From NCBI GenBank assembly GCA_003024785.1, contig PUQB01000464.1:138293-202292 (forward strand): a stretch of 64,000 nt of DNA. Reading direction: 5' to 3'. Each line of letters begins with the position of its first letter. The stretch's first letter is position 1. Below the pieces are notes generated by a model. The model searched no databases. It worked only from the letters and a program-made list of their open reading frames with translations, and was not told the DNA's origin. A program made the position numbers and the translations under genes. This DNA is from Selaginella tamariscina (taxonomy: Eukaryota; Streptophyta; Lycopodiopsida; Selaginellales; Selaginellaceae). Of this stretch, positions 34,777-47,696 are shown piece after piece.

Positions 34777-36240
34777 CAGTTGTCAGAGTTTTAACCCAAA
34801 GGGCCAACACATGGCAACATGTGGCTACCAAGTGACCATTCAGCATTATCACCCTATGTGAGCAACGCTAAGTCTTCCAAGATAACCTTAAGAGTTTGAC
34901 ATAAAGCCCAATTAGGAAGAAGACTTAGAGTCCTATCCTAAGTCCCCTAGAATGACCATTCCCTGAACCCTAAAGATAACCCGAGTAGACTTTAGGATCC
35001 TGTCCCAATAGACCTAAACAAGCTCATGCCCTAACCCCCACAAAGGAGATGTGTCTCACACATAACCCCGTGACAAAGCCAAGGCATTGTCACTTACCCC
35101 TTGAGGAAACCCTCATTCAGGAGTACAACCCCTTTAGGGTGACAAAGGGTACCCTGAACCATGACTAACCCCTAAGGGTTTGAGTGGCCAAGTCATACCC
35201 TAGACCTAAGGCTAATATTAGTGAGGACACGAGTGTGCACCGTGCAACATGAGTGTTCTGCTAAGTAAACTCCATAAGGCTAGGTTTGGATAACCCTAAG
35301 TACATGACCTTGCGAGTGCTTCACGAAAAGGTTCCTACTAACAAGCTTAGGTTGTTCAACCCCTAGATTCCAAGGAGAACACTCCCCTAGCCAAGTGTGC
35401 CTAGTTACGAGACCTAACTTTCCTTGAGTAAATGTCCAAGGCTTAACACCCTAGTGCGAGCACAAGCATGTCTGTTGTTAAAGTATCCAGCCCCTTGGTG
35501 ACAAGCCCATGACACAACCCCAAAGGGCATGCCTTGGGCGTTGTATTGTGTGACGTCTAGCCCAGTGTCACATCTCCATGTGACACTGCCTTCCACAATG
35601 TTAACTATCATGCCATAGCCCTAACCCAATGCAGAGGTTGGTTATTGTTACCTACTTATTGTTGATAGACCCTAGTAGTGAGAAACAGCCTCGCTTAGTG
35701 CACTTAGGTGTTTAGGGTAGTCCGGCCGGCTATCTTCAGATGTCGCAAGATGTCGCAAGACCTAACTTTCCTTGAGTAAATGTCCAAGGCTTAACACCCT
35801 AGTGCGAGCACAAGCATGTCTGTTTGTTAAAGTATCCAGCCCCTTGGTGACAAGCCCATGACACAACCCCAAAGGGCATGCCTTGGGCGTTGTTTGTGTG
35901 ACGTCTAGCCCAGTGTCACATCTCCATGTGACACTGCCTTCCACAATGTTAACTATCATGCCATAGCCCTAACCCAATGGCAGAGGTTGATTATTGTTAC
36001 CTACTGTATTATGTTGATAGACCCTAGATGTAGTGAGAAACAGCCTCGCTTAGTGCACTTAGTGTTTAGGGGTAGTCCGGCCGGCTATCTTTAGATGTCG
36101 CAAGAAACTCTAAGCGAAGGTAGCACTTACCTTTCTAAAAACCCTACCCCCGATTTTGACGTCCTAGTTAAAATGAGTTTGACATGTTAAATAGGGTTAG
36201 GAACATCCTAGGATTGTTAAATAGGGTTAGGAACATCCCT
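34777..36240 (-). mobile_element. Truncated long-LTR copy with internal duplication, inverted
   Basis: It begins TGTCAGAGTTTTAACC (complement of an LTR 3' end) and matches the solo LTR at 38,242-39,897. A segment of about 350 bp is duplicated in tandem (copies from about 35,409 and 35,757). No LTR 5' end is present at the right side. Confidence 0.65.
35405..35990. repeat. Tandem duplication of about 348 bp in LTR fragment
   Basis: The stretch starting GACCTAACTTTCCTTGAGTA occurs at 35,409 and 35,757, with nearly identical sequence for over 230 bp. Confidence 0.75.
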
Positions 36241-36379
36241 AGCCATTGACCATTAACCATTAATCAATGAACAGTGACCCGGTGGTCAAATCGTCCTTCA
36301 CATTGGTAGCATTAACTTCCTTGAAGTGGACGTAATAAAATTCATCACTTAATGACTTCGAAATGTGCATTAAATTCTT

Positions 36380-37944
36380 CAAAACAGACTGATACAAGTT
36401 TAGAAGCATGAGTGTAACCAACTCCCTTGAGGATGCGGCTCCTTCCACTTAGAGTCACCTTTACCTCCTTCCTAGTCCAATCAGGTTGTGCATCCAAGTC
36501 ATCCCAAGGATGAGATCATAATGTCTTAGCTCCGCCAAAAAAATTCCTTGAGAATACATCTCCAACTTTTAGTATAAGCTCTACACATGCACTTTGTTTT
36601 GTGATGAAGTAGTAGCTCCTTCCACGGATTAGTCCTCTTAGTTAGCAAGTTCAATCTCTCCACCAGCGTCGAAGAGATGAACCTACTACCAAGATCAAAC
36701 AGAACTAACATTAAACTCTATTGACCGTTCCTTCAAAGCAAATTAGATGTCAGGATTACCTTCAAAGACAACTACAATAGTATTCCCAAGCACACACCTC
36801 AACTCTCTAGCTACCATAGACAACACCTTGGACTTCTAAGTCACTTCCTCCTGTCCCATCTCCTTCACATGCTTCTTATTCTTGGCCTTCCTAGCCTTGA
36901 AGATAGAACAATCTTTGATGTAATTGATTTAAATCATTACACTCAAAGCATCCACAATTGCCAAGACTCCCTTACGGTCTTTGTCCTTCTGGTACTTCTT
37001 ACTACCTCCATGATGCTTGGAACTCTTAGCATCCTTGTTGTACCTCTTTTGGAACTTGGTTCGAGACTCTCGGTCTTGAGTCCTCCCACACATTCTACTT
37101 TCCAACTACCAATCCACTCCTTTCCATCTGCGTAGCAACCACACATGCCTCCACCACTACCTAATCAAGAGTCTTAAACTCTTCTTCCGACTCTCCAATG
37201 CATTCACCAATTGTGCATTCCTAAGTCCGTCAATGAAGTAGTCATGCTGGGAATTAAATGACATCTCAGAATCATGAGTAATCAATGCTCTCATCTTGTT
37301 GATGTGAGAGATTCCCTTGCTTGAAATCTCATAAGCTTGAGACGGCATCATGTGCATAGTATGTAGGTGCATACTCCTTGAAAGTATTCATAAAGTGAGT
37401 CCAAGTAGTCAAAGACTCCTTCACATAATTCTCATAAGTCTGCCTCTCCTTTCAATGCCAAAGATGCAACTAGGAGCATGCTCTCATCATTCTAATGAGT
37501 AATCCTTAGCAGTTTGTTCACTTTGCTCAACCACGAGATGGAGTTGATCTGCCGTGCCATAGCCATTAAACTCAAGAAGAGGCTTCTTCTAAAAGAACCG
37601 TCACTTGGCTCTAGTCGCATAATGATGATCATTGCTCCAGGGTGTCGTTTTATCTAGGCTTTGCTCTCGACTCCTCCCACGCTTGAGGAGCTCCTTAATC
37701 TCTTTTAGCTCATCTCTTAGAGCATAAAGACCATCTGTAATTCTCTTCAACTCAGCATCATAGTCCACTTGCCTACGGAAGAGGGTTCGCAATTCTTTCA
37801 TGAGAGCTGCCTAATTCCACACAGGCGCATCCTCATCAACTCCACAAATCTCCCACCAATATTTGGATTAGACACATAATTCGACATTATATCCGCTTAA
37901 CATAGTAAAGCAAGGTTATTTCAACCCAAGCTCTGATACCAAGC
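36380..37944 (-). mobile_element. Decayed Ty3/gypsy gag-protease, right arm
   Basis: This is the mirror of 19,851-21,463. Minus-strand pieces are recognisable: LRTLFRRQVDYDAELKRI (gag N-terminal part, about 37,790), INKMRALITHDSEMSFN (about 37,290) and the protease-like LFDLGSRFISSTLVERLNLL (about 36,700). The primer site, complement of TTGGTATCAGAGC, is at about 37,930-37,943, directly against the LTR. Stops and deletions differ from those in the left arm. Confidence 0.7.
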
Positions 37945-38172
37945 TGTTACACTCTTACACATTGTACCTAGATGCTGCCTAACTCACCACCCAACCTTAG
38001 AGCACTCCAATTCACCCTTGAGATCCAGCAAGTTGAACACCAATCCCAAAAGCTATTACATTGTTGTCGCTCTCTAAAATTAGGGTTCTCCCTAAAACGT
38101 GATTAGGTTAAGCACGAGATCCACTTGCGGTCAACCTTTGACCAAACTATGGACCAACATTTGACTGTAACA
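37945..38172 (-). mobile_element. LTR of decayed Ty3/gypsy element, right arm (228 bp)
   Basis: The mirror of 19,030-19,256, with TGTTAC/GTAACA ends. Here LTR and primer site are contiguous, unlike the left arm. Confidence 0.75.
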
Positions 38173-38241
38173 CAAAGTGGAGACTAAACACATACGAGTT
38201 ACGTAAGTACAATGTCAATTATTATAAGCCTATGTCAGTAT

Positions 38242-39897
38242 TGTCAGAGTTTTAACCAAAGGGCCAACACGTGGCTTCAAGTGGCCATCCGACATCATTA
38301 CCGTATGTGTGAGCAATGCTAAGTCTTTTAAGATAACCTAAGAGTCTGACTTTAGAGGCCCAATTAAGAAAAAGACTTAAAGTCCTACCCTAAATCCCTA
38401 TTTGGGTCTATTGGGACATGATTCTAAAGTTTACTCATGTTATCCTCTAGGGTTCAGGGGATGCTCATGCCCTAACCCCACAGAGGAGATGGGTCTCACA
38501 CATATCCACATGATAGATTTAAGGCATTGTCACTTACCCCTTAAGGAATCACCCTCATTTGGGAGTACAACCCTTTTAGGGCGACAAGGGGTACCCTAAA
38601 TCACGACAACCCCTAAAGGTTTGAATGGCCAAGTCATACCTAGCAGGGATAGTACTTAATGAGAACACAAGTATTCTGCTAAGCAAACTCCCTAAGGCTA
38701 GGTTTGGATAACCCTAAGTACATGACCTTACGAGTGCCTCACGATAGGGCTCATGCTAACAAGCTTAGGTTGTTCAACCCCTGGATTCCAAGGAGAAACA
38801 CTCCCCTAGCCAAGTGTGCCAAAGCACACTTAGTTACAAGACCTAACCTCCCTTGAGCAAATGCCCAGGCTTAGCACCCTAGTGCAAGCACAAACATGCA
38901 TGTTTGCTAGTATCCAACCCCTTGGCGACAAACCCATGACACAACCCCAAAGGCATGCCTCGGGCATTGTATCGCGTGACGTTTAGCCTAGTGTTACATC
39001 TTCATGTGACACTGCCTCCACATGTGGCTATCATGCCATAGCCCTTAGATTCAAGAGTTGCACCAAGTTGCCACAAACGTGGCTCCTAAATGCCAACTCT
39101 AGAACCCCTCAGTGAACCCTCAGGAAGTAGGTAACGTGAACCTATCAAACAAGATCCCATGCCCACATTGGATAAGGACACGGATGTGCTTGCTTAACCG
39201 TGAGTGCTACACTTAACTTAACATGGAAGAGACTAGAGAGAAAGCCTCAACCTCTGCCTCTTGGAACATGCATTCCAACAAGACCTCCTAGGCATGGATT
39301 CATCAACGTTTAAGGGTAAGCTACCCCAAAGATGGGACATTACCCCTGTCATCTGGAAGTTGAGGCGGCACAACAGAGCGTTATACCTTAATGACACAAG
39401 CTAAAGCTTGCACTAGCAGAAAAGCAACGAACTCAGTCATGAACCCAGGAGCTCTCCTACTCATACTCTACCTATTTATGTGACGGAGCGCCCCCCCCCC
39501 TTTTCCTATATGTTTAAGTGGGCTGGCACGGAATTAGTTAAATTAATGAGATGAGCTTATATTTCTCCTACCCCTAAACCCTACCCAAGGGGGTGGGGGT
39601 TTTTAGGTAGGTCAACCCTAGGGGTGTTCCTAACCCTACTTGACACACCAAACTCATATGCAATAATTATCAGCCTAACTAGGACATCAAAAATTAGGGA
39701 TGGATTTTCTAGAAGGTTAAGTTCTAGCTTTACTTAGAGTTTCCTACAAATACTTAATAACATCTAGCCGGACCATCACCAGATACCCAAGGCACTAGCG
39801 GGCCTGCTTCCTATTACATCTAGGGTCCATTAACATAGTACAATAGGTAACAATAATTAACGTCCAAAGTAAAAAAGTCATAGTAAAAACTATGACA
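38242..39897 (-). mobile_element. Solo LTR (1.66 kb), right arm only
   Basis: It begins TGTCAGAGTTTTAACC and ends CATAGTAAAAACTATGACA: the inverted ends of the same broad LTR family as at 27.1 kb, but longer. Flanks AGTAT (38,237-38,241) and AGTAC (39,898-39,902) look like a 5-bp target duplication with one change. The left arm has the unoccupied site at about 18,967. Open frames inside are not considered genes. Confidence 0.8.
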
Positions 39898-40434
39898 AGT
39901 ACAATGGCAACATGCCATCACGAGGGCAACATGCAAAGATATACATGATGGTGCCCCAAAAGCTACACAATTAGAATGGTGTCATTGTGCAATCTCAAAA
40001 GGTAGTTAGAGTTAGGTAAATAGTAAAAGAGTTGGCCATTAGGGATTAGGTCATGTGATAAAATGGCACTTGAGTATACAAGGAGAAATATTGGATCAAG
40101 AAGAGGCTTTGCAGCTTCATAAGCTACATAAGTTGTGCAAGTAAGAGGGAGAATTACTTATTTTAGTTTCTATTTTCTAAATATACTCTCCTTATTCATT
40201 GTACGCGCCCTTTCCCTTAAGCACCTCTCCTGCATCATCCACCCAAACACGACTAATGGTTCTCTATAGTTGCAGGCAATAACATTGTAATAGGATTTGG
40301 TTCATATTTGGTGACAATGTGTGCACTCAAGACTCATTTTTTATTTTTTTTTTATGTCAATTGCTCTTCTACCTATGTGTTTTTAGGTTTTGTAAGACCC
40401 CACTTGGCTTATGGTGTCCTTAGGCATTCCATTT

Positions 40435-40870
40435 GTGAAGTGAACCTTAACGATCCTTGCCTAGCCCAATGACCGTTAGGCAAATGAACCTTAACAATCG
40501 TCACTTTGCCCAACAACCGTTAGGCAAGTGATCCTCGCCTCACCCAATGACATTAGGCAAGTGAACCTTAACGATACTCGCCTCACACAACGATTGTTAG
40601 GCAAGTGAACCTTAACGATACTCACCTTACACAATGATTGTTAGGCAAGTGAACCTTAATAATCTTGCCTCGCCCAACAACCGTTAGGCAAGTGAATCTT
40701 AATGATCCTTGCCTCGCCCAACAACCGTTTAGGCAAGTGAATCTTAATGATCCTTGCCTCGCCCAAACAACCGTTAGGCAAGTGAACCTTAACAATCCTT
40801 GCCTTGCCCAACGACCATTAGGTAAGTAAACCTTAACTATCGTCGCCTTACCCAATGACCATTAGGATAG
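40435..40870. repeat. 44-bp tandem repeat array, right arm
   Basis: The reverse complement of the array at 18,110-18,545, with about ten units containing AACGGTTGTTGGGCGAGG read on the minus strand. The 77-codon minus-strand open frame here is an artefact of the repeat. Confidence 0.8.
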
Positions 40871-41160
40871 TCTAGCCAAACTATTCTTAGGCCAATACAT
40901 CACCTAAAACTTATTACAAACGAATAATAAGTAGGAGTAAGTAGGAAGAATGATAGGAAAAGAAAAATAAAAACTCAATTCTTTCCCATTAAAACAATTT
41001 ATAAATATTAAATGATATATTGTATTTAACTTGAGCAAAATCCTACTTATATGAGTGTGAAACTTGTCATTGCCGTGCATGTGACATGTGGCATTCCCAT
41101 GTGTTATTGTGTACTACCCAAGTGACACTTGCATAAATTTACCATTTTAAAGTAAAATTA

Positions 41161-42228
41161 ACGTGTTTCTTAGGCCTTTCAATGTGGTGTATGGGCTTTG
41201 GATTTAGGATTTTGCATTTAGGATTTTGGATTTCTGATTTTGATTCTTGGCTTTCGTTTTTGGGTTAGAAGGTTCCAGCTGTTGGGCTAGACCAAAATCG
41301 CGCAAAACAGACATGGGGATGGAGAGATAACAATTGAATTGTTTTACGTTTTCAACTTTGTGGTTCACAAGAAGAGATAACACACAATGATGCAATCATT
41401 GTAGACCGAGATTTGTATGTTGTAGATCCAATCTAGGGCTTTCCATCTAGACCAAAATCACTAGGAACGGAGGTTGGGACGAGATTTATTAAAAAGAAAT
41501 GCCGTAGTCTTGCTTTAGCTAATCAAGCTGTTTAAGTAGTTATGAAATATTTAATGAATATTATCAAGAAAAAGGCAGGAAATGGAGATTGGACAACAGG
41601 TGTCATAGATCAAGGCAAGGGTTTCGCATCGAGACCAAAACCACTAGAAACGGAGGTCGACACCGAAAGTTATTCAATAGAAACCTTGTGGGTTGTTGCT
41701 TTCCTTAATAATGCAGATTAAGAAGTGTTGAAGTTATTATTCCAATATTAGCGATTCGGATGGACCAAACCTGGCATGAAGAGTAAAACACGATAAACAC
41801 TGGGTACTGTCCGTTCAAGTTAATTAACATGTTTAAGTAGCGGTTTGGGTACTGTCCGTTCAAGTTAATTAACATGTTTAAGTAGCGGTTTGGTTTTTAA
41901 CAAATATTAGACAGCCGAAGGTACGAAATGGAGATCGGACAACATGTGCATGTAGAACTAGACGAGGCCTCTGGAACAAGACAAACCACCAAAAACTACA
42001 AGTAGTGAAGTTATTATCCAATATTAAACATCCATTGGACAAAATTGAGATCGACAGCATGGGTCCGGACCAGGGAGACGACCCAAAAAAGAGCGAGAAT
42101 CATTGGGGATCGTTGCCGGACTTAATTAAGGTGTTAAGCAGCGGCCTGGTATTTAGCGGATATTAGACAGCAGAAAGCACAAAACAGAGATCGGACAACG
42201 GGTGCATGTAGATCCAGAGTAGGCCTAT
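41161..42228. repeat. Satellite-like insert, right arm only
   Basis: It interrupts sequence that is continuous in the left arm near 17,800-17,845. It has about four diverged units recognisable by GTAGATCCAATCTAGGGC, AGACCAAAATCACTAG, AACGGAGGT and GATCGGACAAC words, with starts near 41,422, 41,604, 41,950 and 42,208. It also has a perfect 45-bp direct duplication (GGGTACTGTCCGTTCAAGTT..., about 41,803-41,892). Confidence 0.65.
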
Positions 42229-43982
42229 AATTTATAAATAAAATTTAAAAATAAATTGATAATGTGATTTTAATATATTTAAAAATGTATAATTTGTAAT
42301 ATGTCAATACAATGTCAAAGTGTATGTAATATAGTATTTCATAAGATAAATTATAACTAAAATTAAACCTTAAACCTTAATTGTAAACCATAAATTATTA
42401 AACAAATTGATAAATTAAATTTAGATACTAAATACTTTAAATAAAAATTGAAGGTATTAATAAGGTTTTATTGCAAATTGGTGGCTTAACTATTTAATAA
42501 TTTTATTAATTATTAATGCTAATTATTATTCTTATCTTAATGAGGTTTTTTTTTTTTTTTCTCTAAGTTAATCTTTAACTTAATGATAAGCTAAATCCTT
42601 AACCCAATTGTTTATTCTTAACATAATGAAGTTATCTTTAACCTTTTAAATTTACTTACTTATATAATGATCTTTAACCTAATTGTTATCTTAAACATAA
42701 TGAATTTATTTATAAGTTGGCCTTTAACTTTGTTTTAAATCTAGTGAGTTTATTCTTGAGTAGAACCTTTAATATAATTGTTATATTTTAGCTTTACAAG
42801 TTTATTCATGAAAGTTTTTATGAATTTAATGACCCTTTAATTAATTTTTATCCTTAACTTCACACATGTTTGAGTTTATCCTTAACTCAATTGTTATTAC
42901 TTAACCAAGTGAGTTTATTCTTCAACACCCATGTCATACATAATTCATGCCTAATTCAATAGCCCTAATAATGCTATGTGGATTTTGGATTTATGATGTT
43001 ATAGGTGGACTTAATTATTTAATAATAATTTATTATTTAGTTAGTTATTATCTTTAATTTGATAAGTAATATAATTATTATCCTTAACGTAATGCTTAAG
43101 CTCATAGTTTACCCATGCTTTAATTTAATTATTTAATGATCCTTAACTTAGTTATTATTCTTAACATAGTGATTTTATTGATTGGACCTTTTAAGTTATT
43201 ATCCTTAATTTAATGAGTTTATCCTTAAGCTAGTTAACTTGATGATTTTATTCTTAAGATTTTATGCATGAGTTTAACTATTTAATAACCTATAACTTAA
43301 TTGTTATGTTTATTTTCCATGCTTGGGCTTAATTATTTAATGACTCTTAATCCAATTATTAGACTTTTAACTAATTGTTAATTTTAACTTAACCCTTAAC
43401 TCAATTGTTATAACTAGTGCCCACCTTTTAACCTTGTGAGTTTAAAATAATTGTCAATAATCGTTAAATATAATTTAAGATGGCCGTTCGATGGAGTGTT
43501 AATAATATACATTTAAGATTTAAAATAATCATTAAATAGAATTTAAAAATATTTAGTTTAACTATTTAATTCTAGTTATTATCCTTAAAATAACTGATGG
43601 GGTAGATATCAACAAGTCTAGGATAAATGTTGAATGAATGGAGTAAATATCATGGTTGGACAAGGCATATATGACACATAAAATATAAACTTATTATGGT
43701 CCCACTTGTTATCCTTAATAAAAAAGTTCATTCTTAAGTTTACCATGATTAGGATTAATTATTTAATTATTATTTAACCTAATTGTTATTTTTAATTTGA
43801 TGTAAGTTGAACATTAAGTTTAATCTAATTATTATTCTTAATTTTATGAAACCCATTTATTATCCTTAATTTATTATTTATAAAAGAACTCACAGCAATT
43901 TAAAGGGAATGAAAAAAGAAAAAAAAAAGATTTGACAACATGCATTAAACACTATGTATTAATTAAACACTATCATATATAT

Positions 43983-44021
<39 letters not shown>

Positions 44022-44380
44022 CTGCTAGAACTTTTAAAATTATTCTAGCATTATATAAAAAATATATTAAAATTATATATTTCATTTGACTTTGTCTCTA
44101 ACATAGGTCAAAGTTTGACTTTGGTTTTAACATATGTTAAGTTTGACTTTGGTTCTAACGTATGTTAAGGATGGTAAGTTAAAATCATTCATTATTACTT
44201 AAGTCCTAAACCTTAATATGAAACTCAAACAAATTAAAAAAATCTAATTTAAAGAATCTGACCTATATTTTTATAAGGTGTTAATTTTTATTCATAATGA
44301 GTAGAATAAAATAAAGTTAAAGGTTTAATAAACTTTAATATGAAAATTTAAAGTAATTCTTAATAATTAAGATCTACATG
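42229..44380. repeat. AT-rich dispersed repeat (right arm)
   Basis: It is built from the same TTAACCTAATTGTTATC-like units as 945-2,234 and 48.7-49.8 kb, and mirrored (shorter) at 16.8-17.8 kb. A (TA)n tract lies at about 43,975-44,020. No gene is seen. Confidence 0.65.
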
Positions 44381-44739
44381 TAAATCTTAAATAAAGAGAT
44401 GTACTAAAGTTGGAAGTTTGTTATATATTAATATGTATAAGAGTAAAGTAAAAATAAAGTATATTTTTATTGTTTGTTCTAGACAAATATGTTACTTATA
44501 CTTATTATAATTTATAAAGGATACAGTATAATTTATAACTTGTGCACAATTTAACCTTTAATGTCCTCACCAGATTTTTGATAATTAAATTTTCTTATAC
44601 GAGTTTGATGATGAGGAACGTCCTGGGAACAAAGGGGAAACGGTGGGTTCACTTTTCGACAAGCATGTATCTAATTGAAAATGATTTAAATTAGCGTCTT
44701 AGCAGCCTTAAACCAGCTCTAAATTTAACTTTAGAAGAC

Positions 44740-44838
44740 AGAATTATTACATCTAAAGTTAATCCTGGTGGCATTACTTTGATATAAATACCGCCTGTCT
44801 AACATGTTCTATACACTTGTCTTAGCTAGTTAATCAAA
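44740..44838 (+). promoter_or_regulatory. GDSL gene promoter
   Basis: It contains TCTAAAGTTAATCCTGGTGG (about 44,751-44,770) and a TATA box (TATAAATA, about 44,783-44,790), about 50 bp before the ATG at 44,839. The box without a gene recurs near 48,346 (direct) and 265 (inverted), and with the gene in the left arm. Confidence 0.6.
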
Positions 44839-46098
44839 ATGGTGATGAAGGTGTGCATTGCTATGTTAGCCATGCTTGGCTTAGTTCAAGCATTCAACAC
44901 TTCTACACTCTGTCCAACTGCAATCTTCAGCTTCGCAGATTCGCTCACAGATTCTGGGAATCTCTGCTTTGAAGCGTTGGCAATGAACCGTCCTGGTTGT
45001 GTTGCTTCTGAGCGTCCTTATGGAATGTCCCTTGCTCAAGGTCCAACTGCAGGTACATTAATGCATGTTATAACATGGTATTACGTGTTAAACTAAAACT
45101 ATACGTATTTGTAGGTATTGTGATGGGAAAATCATTGTTGATTGGCTTGCTGAGTACTTGCACATCTCTGAACTTGTGGATCCAAGCCTTCTTTACAACG
45201 ATTCCACATTCCGAGGCCTCAACTTTGGATACGCAGGTATGCTCTATCTCTTTATTTATTACACACACATTCTTAATTTAAATATTTATTTGGTATGTTC
45301 CTAGGTGCCACGGTGTTGCCCCAACAAGGTGTGTTTGCCACCCCTCACATATTCCCCAACCAAATCCAGGACTTCCTTTCTCGCAAGAAGCAAGTGGAGG
45401 AGGCATACCCCAAGAGTCTTACCGATGCATGGTACTCCAATGCACTCTACTTCATCGAGATAGGCGGTGACGACCTAAACTACGAGATACTACCGTTGGG
45501 TCCACAGGGAGTTGTCCAGAAGACTGTCCCTCAAGTCATCCAAGGTACGATCGACGGTATCTCGATGCTGTATCAGAATGGTGCCAGGAACTTCCTCTTG
45601 TTGAACATGCCCATGGCTGGCTGCTCCCCTCTGTACCTGAAGAACTTTGAGAATGTCACCGCTCTCCACAGGGACGAGTATGGGTGCATCCTGGAGGTTA
45701 ACCAAATGGCACAGGCATACAACGCTAAGCTCAAGGAGATGATGGACGATCTGAGGAAGACGTACACGGATGCAAACTTGATGTACTTTGATTGGTATGC
45801 TGCTAACGTGGACATCTTGAAGCATGCAGACTTCTTTGGGTTTGACCACTTTGATCAACCATGCTGCGGCCAGGGGGGCGGCCCGTATAACTGTCGGGGA
45901 GGACAGTACTTGTGTGGATGCGATCCAACTGCGACACCCTGCAGCAACCCTGACAAGTACATAAGCTGGGACGGTATTCATTACACACAGAACTTTTACA
46001 GGTTGACGGCAAACGCCATTGTGCTCTCTCGACACATGGATCCTCCTACAACATTTGTTCCAAGATGTGCCGTGCCCGTCCTTCCTCTAGTGCCTTGA
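44839..46098 (+). CDS. GDSL esterase/lipase, right palindrome copy
   Basis: Exons 44,839-45,052, 45,115-45,236 and 45,305-46,098, with introns of 62 and 68 bp. The signal peptide is MVMKVCIAMLAMLGLVQA. Block I FSFADSLTDSGN carries the nucleophile Ser; FGYAG supplies the oxyanion Gly; IGGDDLNY is block III; CCGQGGGPYNC and DGIHYT complete the SGNH set with Asp and His. The length is close to usual plant GDSL proteins (about 370 residues). One base is missing at the end of exon 1 (CTGCAG here, CTGGCAG in the left copy), which puts exon 2 out of frame. If that is an assembly error this is an intact secreted hydrolase, otherwise a pseudogene. Confidence 0.8.
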
Positions 46099-46140
46099 TG
46101 ATTTTTTAAATCTAACTAATTAATGCAATATTGAAGTTTT

Positions 46141-47696
46141 ATTTTTTCTTACATCGAAAAAGCATTTGAATTAACTTTTGACAATAAACTGATGGCTATA
46201 AAATGTCAAGAGTTCTATTCTTTTTTAAGATCATGATAAATCTATTTCTTCTTCTGCATCTTTGTAAGTATACCTTTATACATGTGTGTGTCTCCGTGTG
46301 TAAGTATATTTTAATTATACACAAAATGGTTAAGTTTAAGATATTTACAACATTAACATTTAAAATTATATTAGTATGTCACTATTTAAATCACTATCTA
46401 ATTAAAACTCATATTTAAAACTTAATTTGACTCAATTATTGAGTGATTTATTTAAATTAAGTTGCTATATGCCATCTCACGGAAATATCTGATACGTACA
46501 TAAGTTTAATATCAAAGTTATAATTCTCATTATTAATACACTGTAGTCAAAAAATGCTACGGATTAGTAATTAAATTAAATTAATAATTAAACATTTCCG
46601 TAACATTTTTCGACTACGGCATATTTCACTGAATAAACTTAATACAATTCTAATCATATCCACTTCAGTTATAATTCCATTATTAACCACATTTTTAATA
46701 TACTAACGGTGATTATATTATATACAAATATATAATTTTAATATATTCTTTATATAATGTTAGAATATTACTCAGTGCAATCCTTCTCGTTATTGACATC
46801 TTCCGATATACTGATGGTGATTATATTATACAAAGTATATAATTTTAATATATTCTTTATATAATACTAAAATAAGTTTTACATGTTGACCAGAAAGTTA
46901 GCTGCCACACCCATAAGTCCTTAGTGTTAGCAAAATTAATAATGGAATGATCAATCCAACGATAATAGAGTGAGAATAATCTCTAAAGCCTTTTTTAAGT
47001 TCAATTTAAAGTCGATGATTTAAACAAAATCATAAAGATTTTATACGGAGGTGTAATCCATAGTCAAGGTGAAGACAATAAGTGGGGTGACAAAATTAAT
47101 AACAAAATGATCTTTCCAGGGAGAATAATCTCTCTCAAAGCCTCAAGTAAGACATAAGAATAACTAAGAAAAAAGATAGAGAAAGAAAAATAAAGACAAT
47201 AGAGACTACTTTTCTCCAAGTAGTAAATAAAAGATATGTTGCATCGAGAGAAACCTTACTTTTTACCACGTGACATCGTGTGTTTACAATGTAGTGACAA
47301 TTTTGCATGTGTACGCATGTACAACTGTATACATGACTTTGCCATTTTAAAATTAAAATTGAAATAATAAAATTTATATTTATAAATTTAATTTAAAATA
47401 AAAATAACAATGTGATTTTAATATAGTTAAAAATGTGTAATTTATAGTATTTCAATGTAATATATATGTAATATAGTGTAACATTTAAAATTCAATTGTT
47501 TAAGATTATATATATCAAAATAATCATAGAATCAAAATAAATTGATATGTTTTCTTACATGTAGCATATCTAAATTGATAAGTAAATACATCAGCATATA
47601 ATAACACCTTTAAAAAACTAAAGTATTATCGTGTATGAAGTTTGCACCAATAAAGATGTTCATAGTATAAAATTTAAAATTCCTTATATTATTAAT
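46141..47696. other. AT-rich intergenic stretch, no gene seen
   Basis: Homology with the left arm fades after about 46,140. A direct near-duplicate pair of roughly 60 bp (GTGATTATATTATA...ATTCTTTATATAAT) lies at about 46,709-46,760 and 46,817-46,865. No other features are supported. Confidence 0.5.

Larger units (their letters stand above)
15060..46140. repeat. Giant inverted duplication (arms 15.06-21.46 kb and 36.38-46.14 kb)
   Basis: Reading inward from either end the same items occur in mirror order: GDSL gene, promoter block, AT-rich repeat, 44-bp tandem repeat array, a spacer, a Ty3 LTR, PBS, gag and protease. Arm-specific additions are a 590-bp LTR-like insert (left, 19,259-19,848), a solo LTR (right, 38,242-39,897) and a 1.07-kb satellite-like insert (right, 41,161-42,228). 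The centre, about 21.46-36.38 kb, is filled with retroelements and tRNA-like sequences. The coding arms are nearly identical, so the event is recent or the arms are kept similar by gene conversion. Confidence 0.85.

Noticed and set aside
35414..35611. 65-codon frame repeated at 35,762
   Set aside because: Lies within a duplicated LTR fragment; no coding features.
40622..40855. 77-codon frame with repeated FTCLT units
   Set aside because: Translation of the 44-bp tandem repeat array.
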